A stretch of 64,000 nucleotides of DNA. Source: JALYJG01 sp033763555. Its GTDB lineage: Bacteria; Pseudomonadota; Alphaproteobacteria; UBA9219. Location of the stretch: positions 3,278 to 67,277 of the forward strand of contig JANRKK010000015.1 in the NCBI GenBank assembly GCA_033763555.1. The letters run 5' to 3'. The position numbers and the translations under genes are program-made. Shown here piece after piece: positions 42,280 to 51,253 of this stretch. Positions within the stretch are counted from its first letter, which is position 1, and each line of letters begins with the position of its first letter. The notes below the pieces were generated by a model. The model saw nothing but the letters and a program-made list of their open reading frames with translations. It had not been told where the DNA came from and did not search any database.

Positions 42280-42388
42280 TTCTGATCTCCTCAAATATCG
42301 GTATCGGTTGAATGCCTAAAGCAGAGATTGCGCCTGTCGGCCTTGGATGTAAAGCGTCTGCTGCAGGCATGCGTTAACCATAAAGAGC

Positions 42389-42551
42389 AACGTCATTCCA
42401 GAAAATTTGTGAGGCCTTGGGCCGAACAAATTTGTCTGGAACCTAGTCAGGCTATCCGTACGAGCTTGCTATCCGAAAGGATAACTGGTTTCCAGACAAA
42501 CTTTCTTTCGCTCATTCCATTCGCGAAGAGAAAGTTTTCTGGAATGACGTT
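42389..42551. repeat. palindromic repeat family B, copy 3
   Basis: 163 bp, AACGTCATTCC to ATGACGTT. Its last two bases overlap the hslO stop codon (TAA on the minus strand), so the element inserted exactly at, or created, the end of that gene. Confidence 0.85.
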
Positions 42552-43452
42552 ATGTGTAGAGCTTATCCCGCTCCCCCTCATCAAACTTGTAGCTTTTGTT
42601 GCAGAACTCGCAGGTGACGGTGACGAGGCCGTCGGTGGCCAGCGCCTCGATCTCGGTGCGGGGCAGGGCGCGGAGCATATCCGTCACGCGCGCCTCGGAG
42701 CAGCGGCACTGGTGCCGGAAACCGTGCGGCTCATACACGCGGACGCCGTCTTCGTGAAACAAGCGGTAGAGCAGATCATGCGGCGTCAGGTTGCGGTCGG
42801 TCAGTTCCTCCGCCGTACAGGTACCCATCAGCGTCATCGCATGCAGCCAGTCATCTTCGCGCGATGTATCCTTGTCCGGCGCGATGCCGCCTTCTTTCGG
42901 CATCTGTTGCAGCATCAGGCATCCGCCGCGCCAGCGCCTCTGCGCATCCTGTTGCACGGCGGCGATGAGGCCCGTCGGCAATTGTTCCGACTGGCGGAAA
43001 TAATGCTGCACGGCTTCGGCGAGCGTGCCACCTTCCAGCGTCACGATGCCCTGATAGCGATCGTCTTTCAATTTCTGATCGACGGTGAAGGCCAGATAGC
43101 CTTTGCCGAGAAGTTTTGTGTCCGGCACGGCATTTTCAAAATTATACCCTTCCTGTGTTTGCGCGTAGGCACGGATGCCACCTTCGCTGGTAACGTCCAC
43201 GACCAGAAGCCGCACGGCGCCGTCGCCCTTTGCCTGGAAAGTGAAGACCCCGTCATATTTGAGGGAGGTGCCGAGCGTCGCAGCGATGACGACTGCTTCG
43301 GCCAGAAGCGCGGCGACCGGGGCCGGGTAGGCATGCTGATGCAGGATGAGATCAAGCGCGGGACCCAGCCGCACCAGCCGCCCGCGCAGGGCGTTGGACT
43401 CGAGCTGAAAAGGCTGGACAAGGTCGTCGGTCGGGCTGGTGCCGGGCTTCAT
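42550..43452 (-). CDS. hslO: Hsp33 redox-regulated chaperone
   Basis: A 300-residue Hsp33. The C-terminal zinc switch is intact: CRC at 249-251 and CEFC at 281-284, followed by NKSYKFDEGERDKLY. In the cytosol oxidation releases zinc and activates holdase function. ATG 43452 is preferred over the adjacent TTG. A family-B repeat touches its stop codon. Upstream is an unusually structured 330-bp intergenic region. Confidence 0.95.
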   Translation of the reverse strand: MKPGTSPTDDLVQPFQLESNALRGRLVRLGPALDLILHQHAYPAPVAALLAEAVVIAATLGTSLKYDGVFTFQAKGDGAVRLLVVDVTSEGGIRAYAQTQEGYNFENAVPDTKLLGKGYLAFTVDQKLKDDRYQGIVTLEGGTLAEAVQHYFRQSEQLPTGLIAAVQQDAQRRWRGGCLMLQQMPKEGGIAPDKDTSREDDWLHAMTLMGTCTAEELTDRNLTPHDLLYRLFHEDGVRVYEPHGFRHQCRCSEARVTDMLRALPRTEIEALATDGLVTVTCEFCNKSYKFDEGERDKLYT

Positions 43453-43549
43453 CAACGTGCTCTCTTTTTCAACAACTTACGGCTGTTATCTTACCTGAAT
43501 TTTTCAGAAATCCATTTGAACAAAAGAAGAACATCTTATTGACTTTTGA

Positions 43550-43678
43550 GGCCCCGGTGGGTAGCGTTTCCGGGCCTGGAGTAGAGAGCAGGCGGGCCGG
43601 AGACCTCCACGCCCGCCTCAGGCATTGGATGCCGGGACGCGTATGCTGATTCACTGAAAAAGCATGCCGTCCCGGCGC
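43550..43678. other. three consecutive GC-rich inverted repeats (candidate structured RNA)
   Basis: The gap between hslO and the DUF2125 gene contains three stems in a row: AGGCCCCGG with CCGGGCCT (43550-43577), AGGCGGGC with GCCCGCCT (43590-43618), and GCCGGGACG..ATGCT with AGCAT..CGTCCCGGC (43631-43675). TTGACT stands just before the first. No poly-T follows, so these are not simple terminators. I could not match them to an RNA family I know. Confidence 0.45.
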
Positions 43679-43787
43679 CCGTTTGAGGTTCCCTTTCTCA
43701 TCTATTCTTCGATCATCGGCGTGATGGACGCCTGCCAGCAACCTGTTAAGGTTGTGGAGCGATTCGGTTGTTCTGTTCCTGTCCTTC

Positions 43788-45083
43788 ATGAAATTCAATC
43801 TCACCGCTTTCCGCCGTACGGCCACCGTTCTGGCTATCATGCTGGCGGGTTTGGGCGTGGCATGGGGCCTGCTGTGGTCGGTCGCCGCGCGCGAATATCG
43901 CAGCGTGATCGATAGCTGGATCGAAACCGGGCGCAAATCCGGCTACGAAATTCTGTATGACAGCCAGACGCTTTCCGGATTTCCGCACAATATCGTTTTG
44001 CGTTTCACCAATCTGCGCTGGAAGAATACTGACGGCATCACATTCCAGGCGGGCGCGATGGCCTTGTCATCCCGGCCCTGGCTGTGGCGCCATTTCGATG
44101 CGCGCCTGTCCAACCATGTGGAAATCCGCGCGCCGCTGGATGAGGAGGGTTATGCCCTGATACTCGGCGGCGAGAGCGGCCATGCGCGCGTCAGCCTCGA
44201 CAGCGAAGGTTTATGGACGGTCAGCCATGTCGCGCTGTCGAAGGCGAAGGTGGGTCGCGCGCCGGATTATATTTTCGAGGCGGAGGAACTGGAAGCATCG
44301 GCCGAGAGGCCCACGACGCCGCCAAAAGATTTCAAACAGACCGGACTGACGCTGGAAGGCGAAGCCGAAGATGTGAAATTGCCTGAAGCCATGCCTTCGC
44401 CCTTCGGATCCAAGATGAAACAGGTCGAAGCCAAGCTGCGCTTCATGGGCGCGATGCCGGATGTGCGGAAAAAATATTCCATGACCGTGTGGAACAATGG
44501 CGGCGGCATTGTTGAGTTCGATCGCCTGCATATGGAATGGGGCCCGCTGGATATGACAGCCAAGGGCGCCATCGGCTTTGACGATGATCTGCAGCCGGAA
44601 GGCGCTTTTTCCGGCGCGGTCGACAATCACCAGCAGGTGCTGAAAGCCCTGATGGAGCATGAGCTGATCGCCAAGCGCCAGGCGGCGATGCTGGATTCCG
44701 CCCTTAGCCTTTTCGCCAAGCCTGCCAGCCTCGCCGACAGTTCGGGCATTGAAATTCCCATCACCGTCCAGCTGGGCGGATTGTTCCTCGGCCCGGTGCG
44801 GGTCTTTATGTTCCCGGAAATTGAATGGTCGAAAGCTGCGAGCGTTCCGGCAGCGGTTCCCGCTCCCGCAGCACCTGCACCTGTTATTGCGCCGGAACCT
44901 GCGCCTCCGGTTTCTGCTCCACCGCCAGCGGTTGAGCCTGCGCCAACTCCGGCTCCTGCGCCGCAGCCTCCGGCAGAAGCCAAGCCACCGTCAGCACCTG
45001 CGCCCGCGCCAACGCCGGAGCCCACCCCCAAGGACGAGCCCGCGGCAGAACAGCCGGAGCCTGAGGCCGCGCCGCAGACTTAA
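43788..45083 (+). CDS. DUF2125 envelope protein with proline-rich tail
   Basis: A 431-residue protein with an N-terminal membrane anchor (VLAIMLAGLGVAWGLLWSV) and the DUF2125 pattern (SWIETGRKSGYEILYDSQTL, then SGFPHNIVLRFTNLRW). The last 75 residues are a Pro/Ala-rich repeat (PAPAP-like units) ending in acidic residues, probably an extended periplasmic spacer. DUF2125 proteins are widespread in alphaproteobacteria and resemble AsmA-like lipid-handling proteins; the exact role is unknown. It faces mlaC end to end. Confidence 0.82.
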   Translation: MKFNLTAFRRTATVLAIMLAGLGVAWGLLWSVAAREYRSVIDSWIETGRKSGYEILYDSQTLSGFPHNIVLRFTNLRWKNTDGITFQAGAMALSSRPWLWRHFDARLSNHVEIRAPLDEEGYALILGGESGHARVSLDSEGLWTVSHVALSKAKVGRAPDYIFEAEELEASAERPTTPPKDFKQTGLTLEGEAEDVKLPEAMPSPFGSKMKQVEAKLRFMGAMPDVRKKYSMTVWNNGGGIVEFDRLHMEWGPLDMTAKGAIGFDDDLQPEGAFSGAVDNHQQVLKALMEHELIAKRQAAMLDSALSLFAKPASLADSSGIEIPITVQLGGLFLGPVRVFMFPEIEWSKAASVPAAVPAPAAPAPVIAPEPAPPVSAPPPAVEPAPTPAPAPQPPAEAKPPSAPAPAPTPEPTPKDEPAAEQPEPEAAPQT

Positions 45084-45093
45084 ATCTCAGATT

Positions 45094-45750
45094 TTAGGAA
45101 TTGGCTTTGGCGGGCGTCGCGACCTGCTTGCGCATCATGTCCAGCAGCGCATCGATATTGCCGCCGTTGTTCTGAATGACCGCGGCATATTCCTGACGCT
45201 GCGTTACGCTGAGGCTGACGCCTTCGACCACCACATCGATGATGCCCAGCTTGCCGTTCCTCTGGCGGACGCGCCAGTCAATGGAGGTCGGCGGCGAGCC
45301 ATCAGGATGCGTGATCTGGCTGGCGACGATGGTATCCTTGTCGCTTTCGGGGCGGACGCCCGTGACTTCAAAGCCTTCGCCCGTATAGAGGGTGAGGCGC
45401 TCACCATAGGTTCTGACGACCAGTGATTCAAACAGTTTCATATATTCCTGCTGCTGGTCCGGCGTGGCGGTGTTCCAGCTGCGGCCGATGACGAAACGGC
45501 CGATGGTCATCAGGTCGAAGGAGTTGCGGAGGATCTCACGGAATTTGTCGGAGCGCTGTCCGGCGGAAACGCTTTTGTCGGCGATGACCTTGATAGCCTG
45601 ATCGCCCAGATCTTGAACAAATTTGCCCGAAGGCAGCTTGATGGCGGCGTCGTGAGTCTGCGCCGTGTCATCGGCGGTAGCCGGGACGGCGAGGGCCAGC
45701 CCTGTCGTACCGAGAAGAAGAGCCAAAACAGCCGAACGCAACACGGACAT
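45094..45750 (-). CDS. mlaC: MlaC-type periplasmic phospholipid carrier
   Basis: A 218-residue protein with a signal peptide cleaved after ATA. MlaC/Ttg2D family blocks include FREILRNSFDLMTIGRFVIG, WNTATPDQQQEYMKLFESLV, YGERLTLYTGEGFEV and SIDWRVRQRNGKLGIIDVVV. It ferries phospholipids between outer-membrane lipoprotein and inner-membrane MlaFEDB. GGGAG precedes ATG 45750. No other mla genes are in the window, though its convergent DUF2125 partner is also an envelope protein. Confidence 0.88.
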   Translation of the reverse strand: MSVLRSAVLALLLGTTGLALAVPATADDTAQTHDAAIKLPSGKFVQDLGDQAIKVIADKSVSAGQRSDKFREILRNSFDLMTIGRFVIGRSWNTATPDQQQEYMKLFESLVVRTYGERLTLYTGEGFEVTGVRPESDKDTIVASQITHPDGSPPTSIDWRVRQRNGKLGIIDVVVEGVSLSVTQRQEYAAVIQNNGGNIDALLDMMRKQVATPAKANS

Positions 45751-46003
45751 CGAAATCTCCCGAAAGTAAGAGGCCAAAACAGCTATCCGACTTATAGCGG
45801 CTTGGGGTGGCAAAACAAGGCCGTTTTGAGGGAGGGAAAATGGCATTTTCCGGAATGGGCAGAAAACTGCATTTCTGCCTGTGGCTACCTAGGCACGCCG
45901 CGCCGGGAACCGCATTGACGCCTTTCTTTTGCCATGCTTTTTTGATTCCTTCCCTCCCAAGGCCCAATCGGGCCGATAACTCCCTATGGAAAGGACTTTT
46001 AAG

Positions 46004-46267
46004 ATGCGTTCAATGAAACTCCTGGCGGCGATGGCTGCTGTTGCTGTTCTGGCTGCTGGCCCCGTTCTGGCCACCGAAGCCGCGATGGACGGCTCCGCGG
46101 CTCCCGCGATGAGTGCCGATGGCAGCGGCAAGGCCGCCAAGCCGGGCAAGCGCCATGGCAAGCACAACCACAGAAAGCATCATGCCAAGAAGCATGCCCA
46201 GAAGAGCGAAGCCATGCCTTCCGCTTCTCCGGCTGACAGCAGCATGATGGAACCTGCCGCGCAGTAA
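46004..46267 (+). CDS. small exported His/Lys-rich protein
   Basis: An 87-residue protein with a signal peptide (KLLAAMAAVAVLAAGPVLA) and a mature part containing HGKHNHRKHHAKKHAQK, seven His among Lys residues, flanked by Ala/Ser/Met-rich segments. The His cluster could bind metal; the rest is likely disordered. AAAGGA precedes ATG 46004 and a strong terminator follows, so it is a single-gene unit. Confidence 0.65.
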   Translation: MRSMKLLAAMAAVAVLAAGPVLATEAAMDGSAAPAMSADGSGKAAKPGKRHGKHNHRKHHAKKHAQKSEAMPSASPADSSMMEPAAQ

Positions 46268-46283
46268 CCCGCATTCGAGACAC

Positions 46284-46317
46284 ACCGCTGCCGGGGAAAC
46301 CCGGCGGCGGTTTTTTT
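46284..46317 (+). terminator. intrinsic terminator of the His-rich gene
   Basis: ACCGCTGCCGGG pairs with CCCGGCGGCGGT (one wobble) and seven T residues follow. The T tract reaches into the stop codon of the converging folC gene. Confidence 0.88.
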
Positions 46318-47569
46318 ATGCCTGATTGAGGCGCAGCACATCTCCGGCCAAATACAACGAACCACCGATAAGAATTCGCGACGGGCTTTTTTCGTTCGCA
46401 AGGCGGGCAAGAGCCTGCTGAATATTTTCGGCAGCCGTAACATGCGGAATTTTTAGATCGCGCGCCTGTTGCGCCAGAGCTTCCGCCGTGAAGCTTTGCG
46501 CCTCGCCGGGAATGGCGATGCTGTGCAGGCTGGTGATATAGGGCGCGAGCGGTGCCAGAAACTCGGCGGGATTTTTCGTCGTGATCATGCCGATGATAAG
46601 ATGCAACGGCAGGGCAGGGTTTTCGGACTGCCAGGCGCGTGCCTGGGCTGCGAGGACTTCGCCAGCGGAATCATTATGGCCGCCATCCAGCCAGAGTTCC
46701 CAGTTGGTCGGTAGAAGATCGCGTAACGCGCCGCTGTCGAGCTTCTGGAGTCGTGCAGGCCATTCGGCATTTTGCAAACCGTGCGTGATGGCGTTTGCGG
46801 GCAAGGGTGAGGGCAGGGCATCCAGCGCCGCAACGGCGAGATTGGCATTTTCCCATTGATGTTTGCCGGAGAGCGCCAGAATGACGCCAGGAAATTTTAC
46901 GGGATCAACGATATGCAGCAGTGCGCCGATGGCGGTTGCACAGGTGCGCAAGGTTTCCAGGCTTTCGCCATCCGGCTGCGGGATAGTGAAGCAGGGGACT
47001 CCCGCGCGCATGATCCCGGCTTTTTCGCGGGCGAGGTCGGCCAGCGTGTTGCCCAGATATTCGCGATGGTCGCAGGACAGGCGCGTGATCAGCGTGGCCA
47101 GAGGTTTTTCAATGATATTGGTGGCGTCCAGCCGTCCGCCAAGCCCCGTTTCAAGAATTGTGAAATCCGCGCGATGCCGCGCGAAAGCGGCAAAGGCCGC
47201 TGCCGTCGCCGCCTCGAAATAGGTGATGCTGCCGGGCGCGGCGAGGCGTTCGCATTCGTTCAGAATGGCAACCAATTCGTCTTCGCTTATAAGGTTGCCC
47301 GCGATGCGAATGCGTTCATGGAAGGTGACGAGATGCGGCGAGGTGTAGACATGCACCTTGTACCCTGCGGCTTCCAGTATCGCGCGGAGAAAGGCGCAGA
47401 CCGAACCTTTACCGTTGGTGCCCGCGACATGAAACACAGGCGGGATCTTTGTGTGCGGATCGCCGAGCTTCGCCCGCCGATCGCGATAGGCCGGGCGCAG
47501 CGTGAGATCAATGCCGCCCGGGCCACCGCGGCGGAAACGCGAGAGAATGGAGGTGGATGTTAAGGCCAT
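46316..47569 (-). CDS. folC: bifunctional dihydrofolate/folylpolyglutamate synthase
   Basis: A 417-residue Mur-ligase-like enzyme that adds glutamate to dihydropteroate and folates. The ATP loop is VAGTNGKGSVCAFL, followed by YTSPHLVTFHERIRI, LETGLGGRLDATN and CDHREYLGNTL, all diagnostic. Length normal. It is near accD, as in many alphaproteobacteria (trp-accD-folC), but one unrelated gene on the other strand is wedged between them. Confidence 0.95.
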   Translation of the reverse strand: MALTSTSILSRFRRGGPGGIDLTLRPAYRDRRAKLGDPHTKIPPVFHVAGTNGKGSVCAFLRAILEAAGYKVHVYTSPHLVTFHERIRIAGNLISEDELVAILNECERLAAPGSITYFEAATAAAFAAFARHRADFTILETGLGGRLDATNIIEKPLATLITRLSCDHREYLGNTLADLAREKAGIMRAGVPCFTIPQPDGESLETLRTCATAIGALLHIVDPVKFPGVILALSGKHQWENANLAVAALDALPSPLPANAITHGLQNAEWPARLQKLDSGALRDLLPTNWELWLDGGHNDSAGEVLAAQARAWQSENPALPLHLIIGMITTKNPAEFLAPLAPYITSLHSIAIPGEAQSFTAEALAQQARDLKIPHVTAAENIQQALARLANEKSPSRILIGGSLYLAGDVLRLNQA

Positions 47570-47701
47570 GGATTATCAACTGCCCTTTTGGAAGGCTGGA
47601 AGATAACAGGTTTTTGGGCCGGGCAAGGGGTTGTCAGATTTGTACAGGATGGTAGCGTTAAATAAGTCAGCTTCGACATCTATGTAAGGGGGGGGCATAT
47701 C

Positions 47702-48277
47702 ATGAGCGAACATTATAAGGATCAGCTCGTGTTCCATGAATTGTTGGATCGTACGCCTGAAGATATGCTTGAAAGAGCGCGCGGCGGCTGGAAGCACAAA
47801 ACGCGGGCGGACACACATCTGAAATTCAAGGGCGCGGAAGCGCTTGGCGCTTGTCTTGACTTATTGCAGCGAAGCTCAAGACCGGAAAAGGAAATCTGGT
47901 ATGAGGAAGACAGGCAGGCCAAAGGACTCCGGCGGCCCACGACGCTTGAGCGGCCGCTTGAAACAACATTTGTTATTAAAACCAATATAGAAGTCGCGCC
48001 CGGTGCTTTCGTAGCTATCGCTGCAAGAGGCGTCAGCATGACCAGAGCAAACCAATATGCCTGCTTTGTTAGACCACAAGAAATGGATTCCTGGCCTGAA
48101 GGCAGGGAATTGCAAGTTGAATGGAGACAGGATCTGTTCGGGGTTGTTGAGCAGGTGTATGAACATGCCATCCGGTTGGGATTTGTGCCGCTCAATCCTC
48201 CGCAGGAAGTTTCACCCAGTCGACCTTCGGATGGTTCAGGGCCAGAAGTAGTCGAAACGGCAAAACTGCACAGCTAA
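47702..48277 (+). CDS. orphan protein between folC and accD
   Basis: A 191-residue protein, start ATG 47702, preceded by AAGGGGGGGG. It looks soluble, with charged helices at the start (LLDRTPEDMLERARGG), central strands (TTFVIKTNIEVAPGAFVAIA) and a disordered Ser/Pro tail. It splits the common accD-folC pair on the opposite strand and is AT-richer, suggesting later insertion. No family recognised. Confidence 0.5.
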   Translation: MSEHYKDQLVFHELLDRTPEDMLERARGGWKHKTRADTHLKFKGAEALGACLDLLQRSSRPEKEIWYEEDRQAKGLRRPTTLERPLETTFVIKTNIEVAPGAFVAIAARGVSMTRANQYACFVRPQEMDSWPEGRELQVEWRQDLFGVVEQVYEHAIRLGFVPLNPPQEVSPSRPSDGSGPEVVETAKLHS

Positions 48278-48281
48278 TTTT

Positions 48282-49202
48282 TTAAACCCGCTTGACGCTC
48301 CGTGCGCCGTGGGGGACGGGGCCCGTCAGCATCCCGGTCTTTTTCGCCGGAGATTCTTTGCGCAAGAGGCGCAGGACGCGAATGAGCGTATCGCGCAGAT
48401 CCTTGCGCTCCACCACAATATCCACCATGCCGTGTTCCAGCAGATATTCCGAACGCTGGAAGCCGGGTGGAAGGGTTTCACGGATGGTGTTTTCGATCAC
48501 GCGCGCGCCTGCGAAGCCGATCTGCGCGCCTTTTTCGGCGACATGGATATCGCCGATCATCGCAAAGCTGGCGGTGACGCCGCCTGTTGTCGGGTCGGTC
48601 AGCACGACGATGTAGGGAAGACCTGCGCTCTTCACTTCGTTGGCGGCGATGACGGTGCGCGGCATCTGCATCAGTGACAGCACGCCTTCCTGCATGCGCG
48701 CGCCGCCTGAGGCCGGGAAAACGACCAGCGCGGCTTTGTTGGCTACGGCGCGGCGTGCGGCGGTGACGATAGCCTCACCCACGCCCATGCCCATCGAGCC
48801 GCCCATGAATTTGAAATCGAAAGCGGCGACAACCGTCTTTACGCCGCCCATGGTGCCTTCGGCGACGACAATGGCGTCGGGGCGTCCGGTGCGGCCTTGC
48901 GCTTCCTTCAGCCGTTCGGCGTAGCGTTTCTGGTCGCGGAATTTCAGCGGGTCGGCGAGAACCTTCGGTACATCGACGAAGCGGTAGCGGCCTTCATCGA
49001 ACAGGGTTTCGAGGCGTCGTACGGGTTCCATCTTCAGATGATGGCCGCAATGGCGGCAGACATTCAGGTTCTCGTCCAGCTCGCGCTTGAACAGCATGGC
49101 GGCGCAGCCCGGGCATTTTTCCCAGAGATTGTCGGGGATGTCCTTTTTCGGACCGACAAGCGCGCGGATTTTGGGGCGGACGAAATTGGTAAGCCAGCTC
49201 AT
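48282..49202 (-). CDS. accD: acetyl-CoA carboxylase carboxyltransferase beta subunit
   Basis: A 306-residue AccD. The N-terminal zinc ribbon has Cys at 30, 33, 49 and 52 (CPGC..CRHC), followed by the crotonase-like core with GGSMGMGVGEAIVTAAR and PASGGARMQEGVLSLMQM. With AccA it transfers the carboxyl group from biotin to acetyl-CoA, the first step of fatty acid synthesis. A Usg-family gene starts divergently 108 bp away; trpF, trpB and trpA, which often lie here, are absent. Confidence 0.96.
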   Translation of the reverse strand: MSWLTNFVRPKIRALVGPKKDIPDNLWEKCPGCAAMLFKRELDENLNVCRHCGHHLKMEPVRRLETLFDEGRYRFVDVPKVLADPLKFRDQKRYAERLKEAQGRTGRPDAIVVAEGTMGGVKTVVAAFDFKFMGGSMGMGVGEAIVTAARRAVANKAALVVFPASGGARMQEGVLSLMQMPRTVIAANEVKSAGLPYIVVLTDPTTGGVTASFAMIGDIHVAEKGAQIGFAGARVIENTIRETLPPGFQRSEYLLEHGMVDIVVERKDLRDTLIRVLRLLRKESPAKKTGMLTGPVPHGARSVKRV

Positions 49203-49310
49203 GGGGGAGGTTATTACCCTGTTTTTCCGGGGGTTTCCATAGGCGGGTTTAACTTAAGGATTAAGGGTATTTAACGAATTTTTTGCCCTTTTACAGGTAG
49301 AATCGGCGGG

Positions 49311-49586
49311 ATGGATGCGACCCATAGCGATTTGCGCAAGCAGCTCCGGGATTACCGCCTGACCACGGCGGAGATCATCTATCATCTGCCTGACCATCCC
49401 TCACTGTTGCAAAGCTATATCTGGCAGGAGCTGGACATCGCGCCGCGCTTTCCCGTTCTGCATAAATTTCTGCGCTTTTGGGAAACGAAGCTGGAAGGCA
49501 AGCTGTATATGGTCAAGGTTGCTTCGCAGGAACTCATCAAGCCGAGCGAGTTTCGCTATTTCGACGGCGAATTTGTGATGCACTAG
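49311..49586 (+). CDS. usg: Usg family protein
   Basis: A 91-residue protein matching the alphaproteobacterial Usg family: YRLTTAEIIYHLPDHPSLLQ, then SYIWQELDIAPRFPVLHKFL and ELIKPSEFRYFDGEFVMH. The name comes from its usual place upstream of trpF in Caulobacter; its biochemical role is not known. Here trpF does not follow; its end overlaps the ogt gene on the other strand by four bases. Confidence 0.85.
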   Translation: MDATHSDLRKQLRDYRLTTAEIIYHLPDHPSLLQSYIWQELDIAPRFPVLHKFLRFWETKLEGKLYMVKVASQELIKPSEFRYFDGEFVMH

Positions 49587-50131
49587 GCCCGTTTGCGGGT
49601 TTCCAGTGCGCCTTCCGATTCCAGCAAAGCCCGTTTCATCGTCAGGCCGCCGCCAAAACCGCCGAGCCCGCCATTGCTGGCGATGACGCGATGGCAGGGG
49701 ACAATCAGCGCCACCGGGTTTGCGCCGCAGGCGGTGCCGACCGCGCGCACAGCCTTGGGACGGCCGATGCGTTTGGCGACTTCCGCATAGCTGAGGGTCT
49801 TGCCCTTCGGGATGGATGCTAACGCCTGCCAGACCTTGCGCTGGAATTCTGTGCCATTCATCACAACTTTTGCCGGAGCGCCGAGGATATTTTTTGCGAT
49901 CCTGGCGGTATCTTTCTCGGCTTTCGCGAAGGATGTTTGCGGCCATTCGCGTTTCCATTCTTTCAGGAGTGCATCCGGTTTTTTGCCCTGCGCGAAGATG
50001 ACGCGGCAGACGGCGTTATCGGCATCGAGGCCAATCATCAGTCCGCCGATGGGTGAGTTGTGATAGCCCCAGCGCACTTTGGCGGGCGGCTTTTTCGCGA
50101 AGGTGATTTTTGTTCTGGTGCTTTTTGACAT
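49583..50131 (-). CDS. ogt: methylated-DNA-protein cysteine methyltransferase
   Basis: A 182-residue DNA repair protein that removes O6-alkylguanine by transfer to its own Cys. The active-site PCHRVI motif lies in ALIVPCHRVIASNGGLGGF, and GTEFQRKVWQAL and GKTLSYAEVAKRIG are typical of the winged-helix part. GGAGGA precedes ATG 50131. It starts two bases from the yacG end in a tight infA-maf-yacG-ogt run. Confidence 0.94.
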   Translation of the reverse strand: MSKSTRTKITFAKKPPAKVRWGYHNSPIGGLMIGLDADNAVCRVIFAQGKKPDALLKEWKREWPQTSFAKAEKDTARIAKNILGAPAKVVMNGTEFQRKVWQALASIPKGKTLSYAEVAKRIGRPKAVRAVGTACGANPVALIVPCHRVIASNGGLGGFGGGLTMKRALLESEGALETRKRA

Positions 50132-50132
50132 G

Positions 50133-50315
50133 TCAGTCCTCCTCAATCTTGATGGTTTGGCCGGGAGCTTCCTCCGTCGGCACACGGTATTTTTCGCCCA
50201 GCCAGCCGCCCAGATCGATGTTGGCACAGCGGACCGAGCAGAAGGGGCGGTATTTCTCGACCGATATTTTCCCGCAGACCGGACAGTTTTTCAGCATCGC
50301 CTGGGCCATCGGCAA
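50133..50315 (-). CDS. yacG: DNA gyrase inhibitor YacG (zinc protein)
   Basis: A 60-residue protein with the YacG four-Cys zinc site: CPVC (11, 14), C26 and C30 in FCSVRCANIDLGGWL, followed by the conserved YRVP. In E. coli it binds GyrB and blocks gyrase. The next gene upstream, maf, ends one base before its start. Such maf-yacG adjacency is common. Confidence 0.92.
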   Translation of the reverse strand: MPMAQAMLKNCPVCGKISVEKYRPFCSVRCANIDLGGWLGEKYRVPTEEAPGQTIKIEED

Positions 50316-50316
50316 C

Positions 50317-50895
50317 TCATAGTGGAAACCCGCAACCGCGCAGCATTTGCGCGACCTCGAATAGAGGCAGTCCGACTATATTGGAATGTGAACCGGAAAT
50401 GAAGCGGATATAGGTTGCGGCAAGTCCTTGAATGGCATAGCCGCCCGCCTTGCCGATACCTTCACCAGAGGTTGCATAAGCATCAATCTCGGCAGGTGTC
50501 AGTGTGCGGAAAGTGACAGCGCTGTCGGCAATGCGCTCAAGGATTTTCCCGTTAGGCGCGCGCAAGGCAACGCCTGTATAGACATGATGCCGACGCCCGG
50601 ACAGAAGCTTGAGGCAGGCGCGTACCTCATCCGCCGTTTCGGCTTTTGGTAGAATGCGCCGCCCACAGCCCACCACGGTATCGGCGGCGAGGAGAAAGCC
50701 TTTCGGTTCGCGTTTGGCCGCCGCGTTGAGTTTCTCGCATGCGAGGCGTTGCGCCAGCTGGCGCGGCAGTTCTTTTGGGCGAGGCGTTTCATCGATGTCG
50801 GCGGCGATGATTTTATCCGGCGTGATGCCGATATCCTTCAGCAGCGCCAGTCGGCGCGGGGAAGCAGAAGCGAGGATGAAAATTGGGTTCGCCAT
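50317..50895 (-). CDS. maf: Maf-type nucleoside triphosphate pyrophosphatase
   Basis: A 192-residue house-cleaning enzyme hydrolysing dTTP/UTP or modified nucleotides. Motifs: ILASASPRRLALLKDIG at the start, LAADTVVGCGRRIL in the middle and SGEGIGKAGGYAIQGLAATY, where the Maf signature and substrate-binding residues lie. Length normal. Located 18 bp downstream of infA and upstream of yacG on the same strand. Confidence 0.93.
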   Translation of the reverse strand: MANPIFILASASPRRLALLKDIGITPDKIIAADIDETPRPKELPRQLAQRLACEKLNAAAKREPKGFLLAADTVVGCGRRILPKAETADEVRACLKLLSGRRHHVYTGVALRAPNGKILERIADSAVTFRTLTPAEIDAYATSGEGIGKAGGYAIQGLAATYIRFISGSHSNIVGLPLFEVAQMLRGCGFPL

Positions 50896-50912
50896 GAAAT
50901 GGCGCTCCGGCG

Positions 50913-51131
50913 TTATTTATGCCGGAAGGTGATCCGGCCCTTGGAAAGATCGTAGGGCGTCATTTCGACATTGACCTTGTCGCCGACCAGAACGCGAATG
51001 CGGTTCTTGCGCATCTTGCCCGAGGTGTGGGTCAGCACTTCGTGCCCGTTTTCCAGCTTCACGCGGAACATCGCGTTGGGCAGGAGCTCGGTGACGATGC
51101 CTTCAAATTCAAGCAGTTCTTCTTTGGCCAT
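50913..51131 (-). CDS. infA: translation initiation factor IF-1
   Basis: A 72-residue OB-fold protein that binds the ribosomal A site during initiation. The sequence is highly conserved: LEFEGIVTELLPNAMFRVKL, GHEVLTHTSGKMRKNRIRVL and VEMTPYDLSKGRITFRHK. GAGGGG precedes ATG 51131. First gene of the infA-maf-yacG-ogt run. Confidence 0.98.
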   Translation of the reverse strand: MAKEELLEFEGIVTELLPNAMFRVKLENGHEVLTHTSGKMRKNRIRVLVGDKVNVEMTPYDLSKGRITFRHK

Positions 51132-51253
51132 GAAGCCCCTCGGTTTCGTACGGGCCGGAAAATGGCGGTTTTAAGGGCCTGCGTCAAGCGGGGTAAGGTT
51201 AAAATCCTTCCTGAAACTATTGTTAGCATTGACGGCAAACAGAAGCATTTGAT

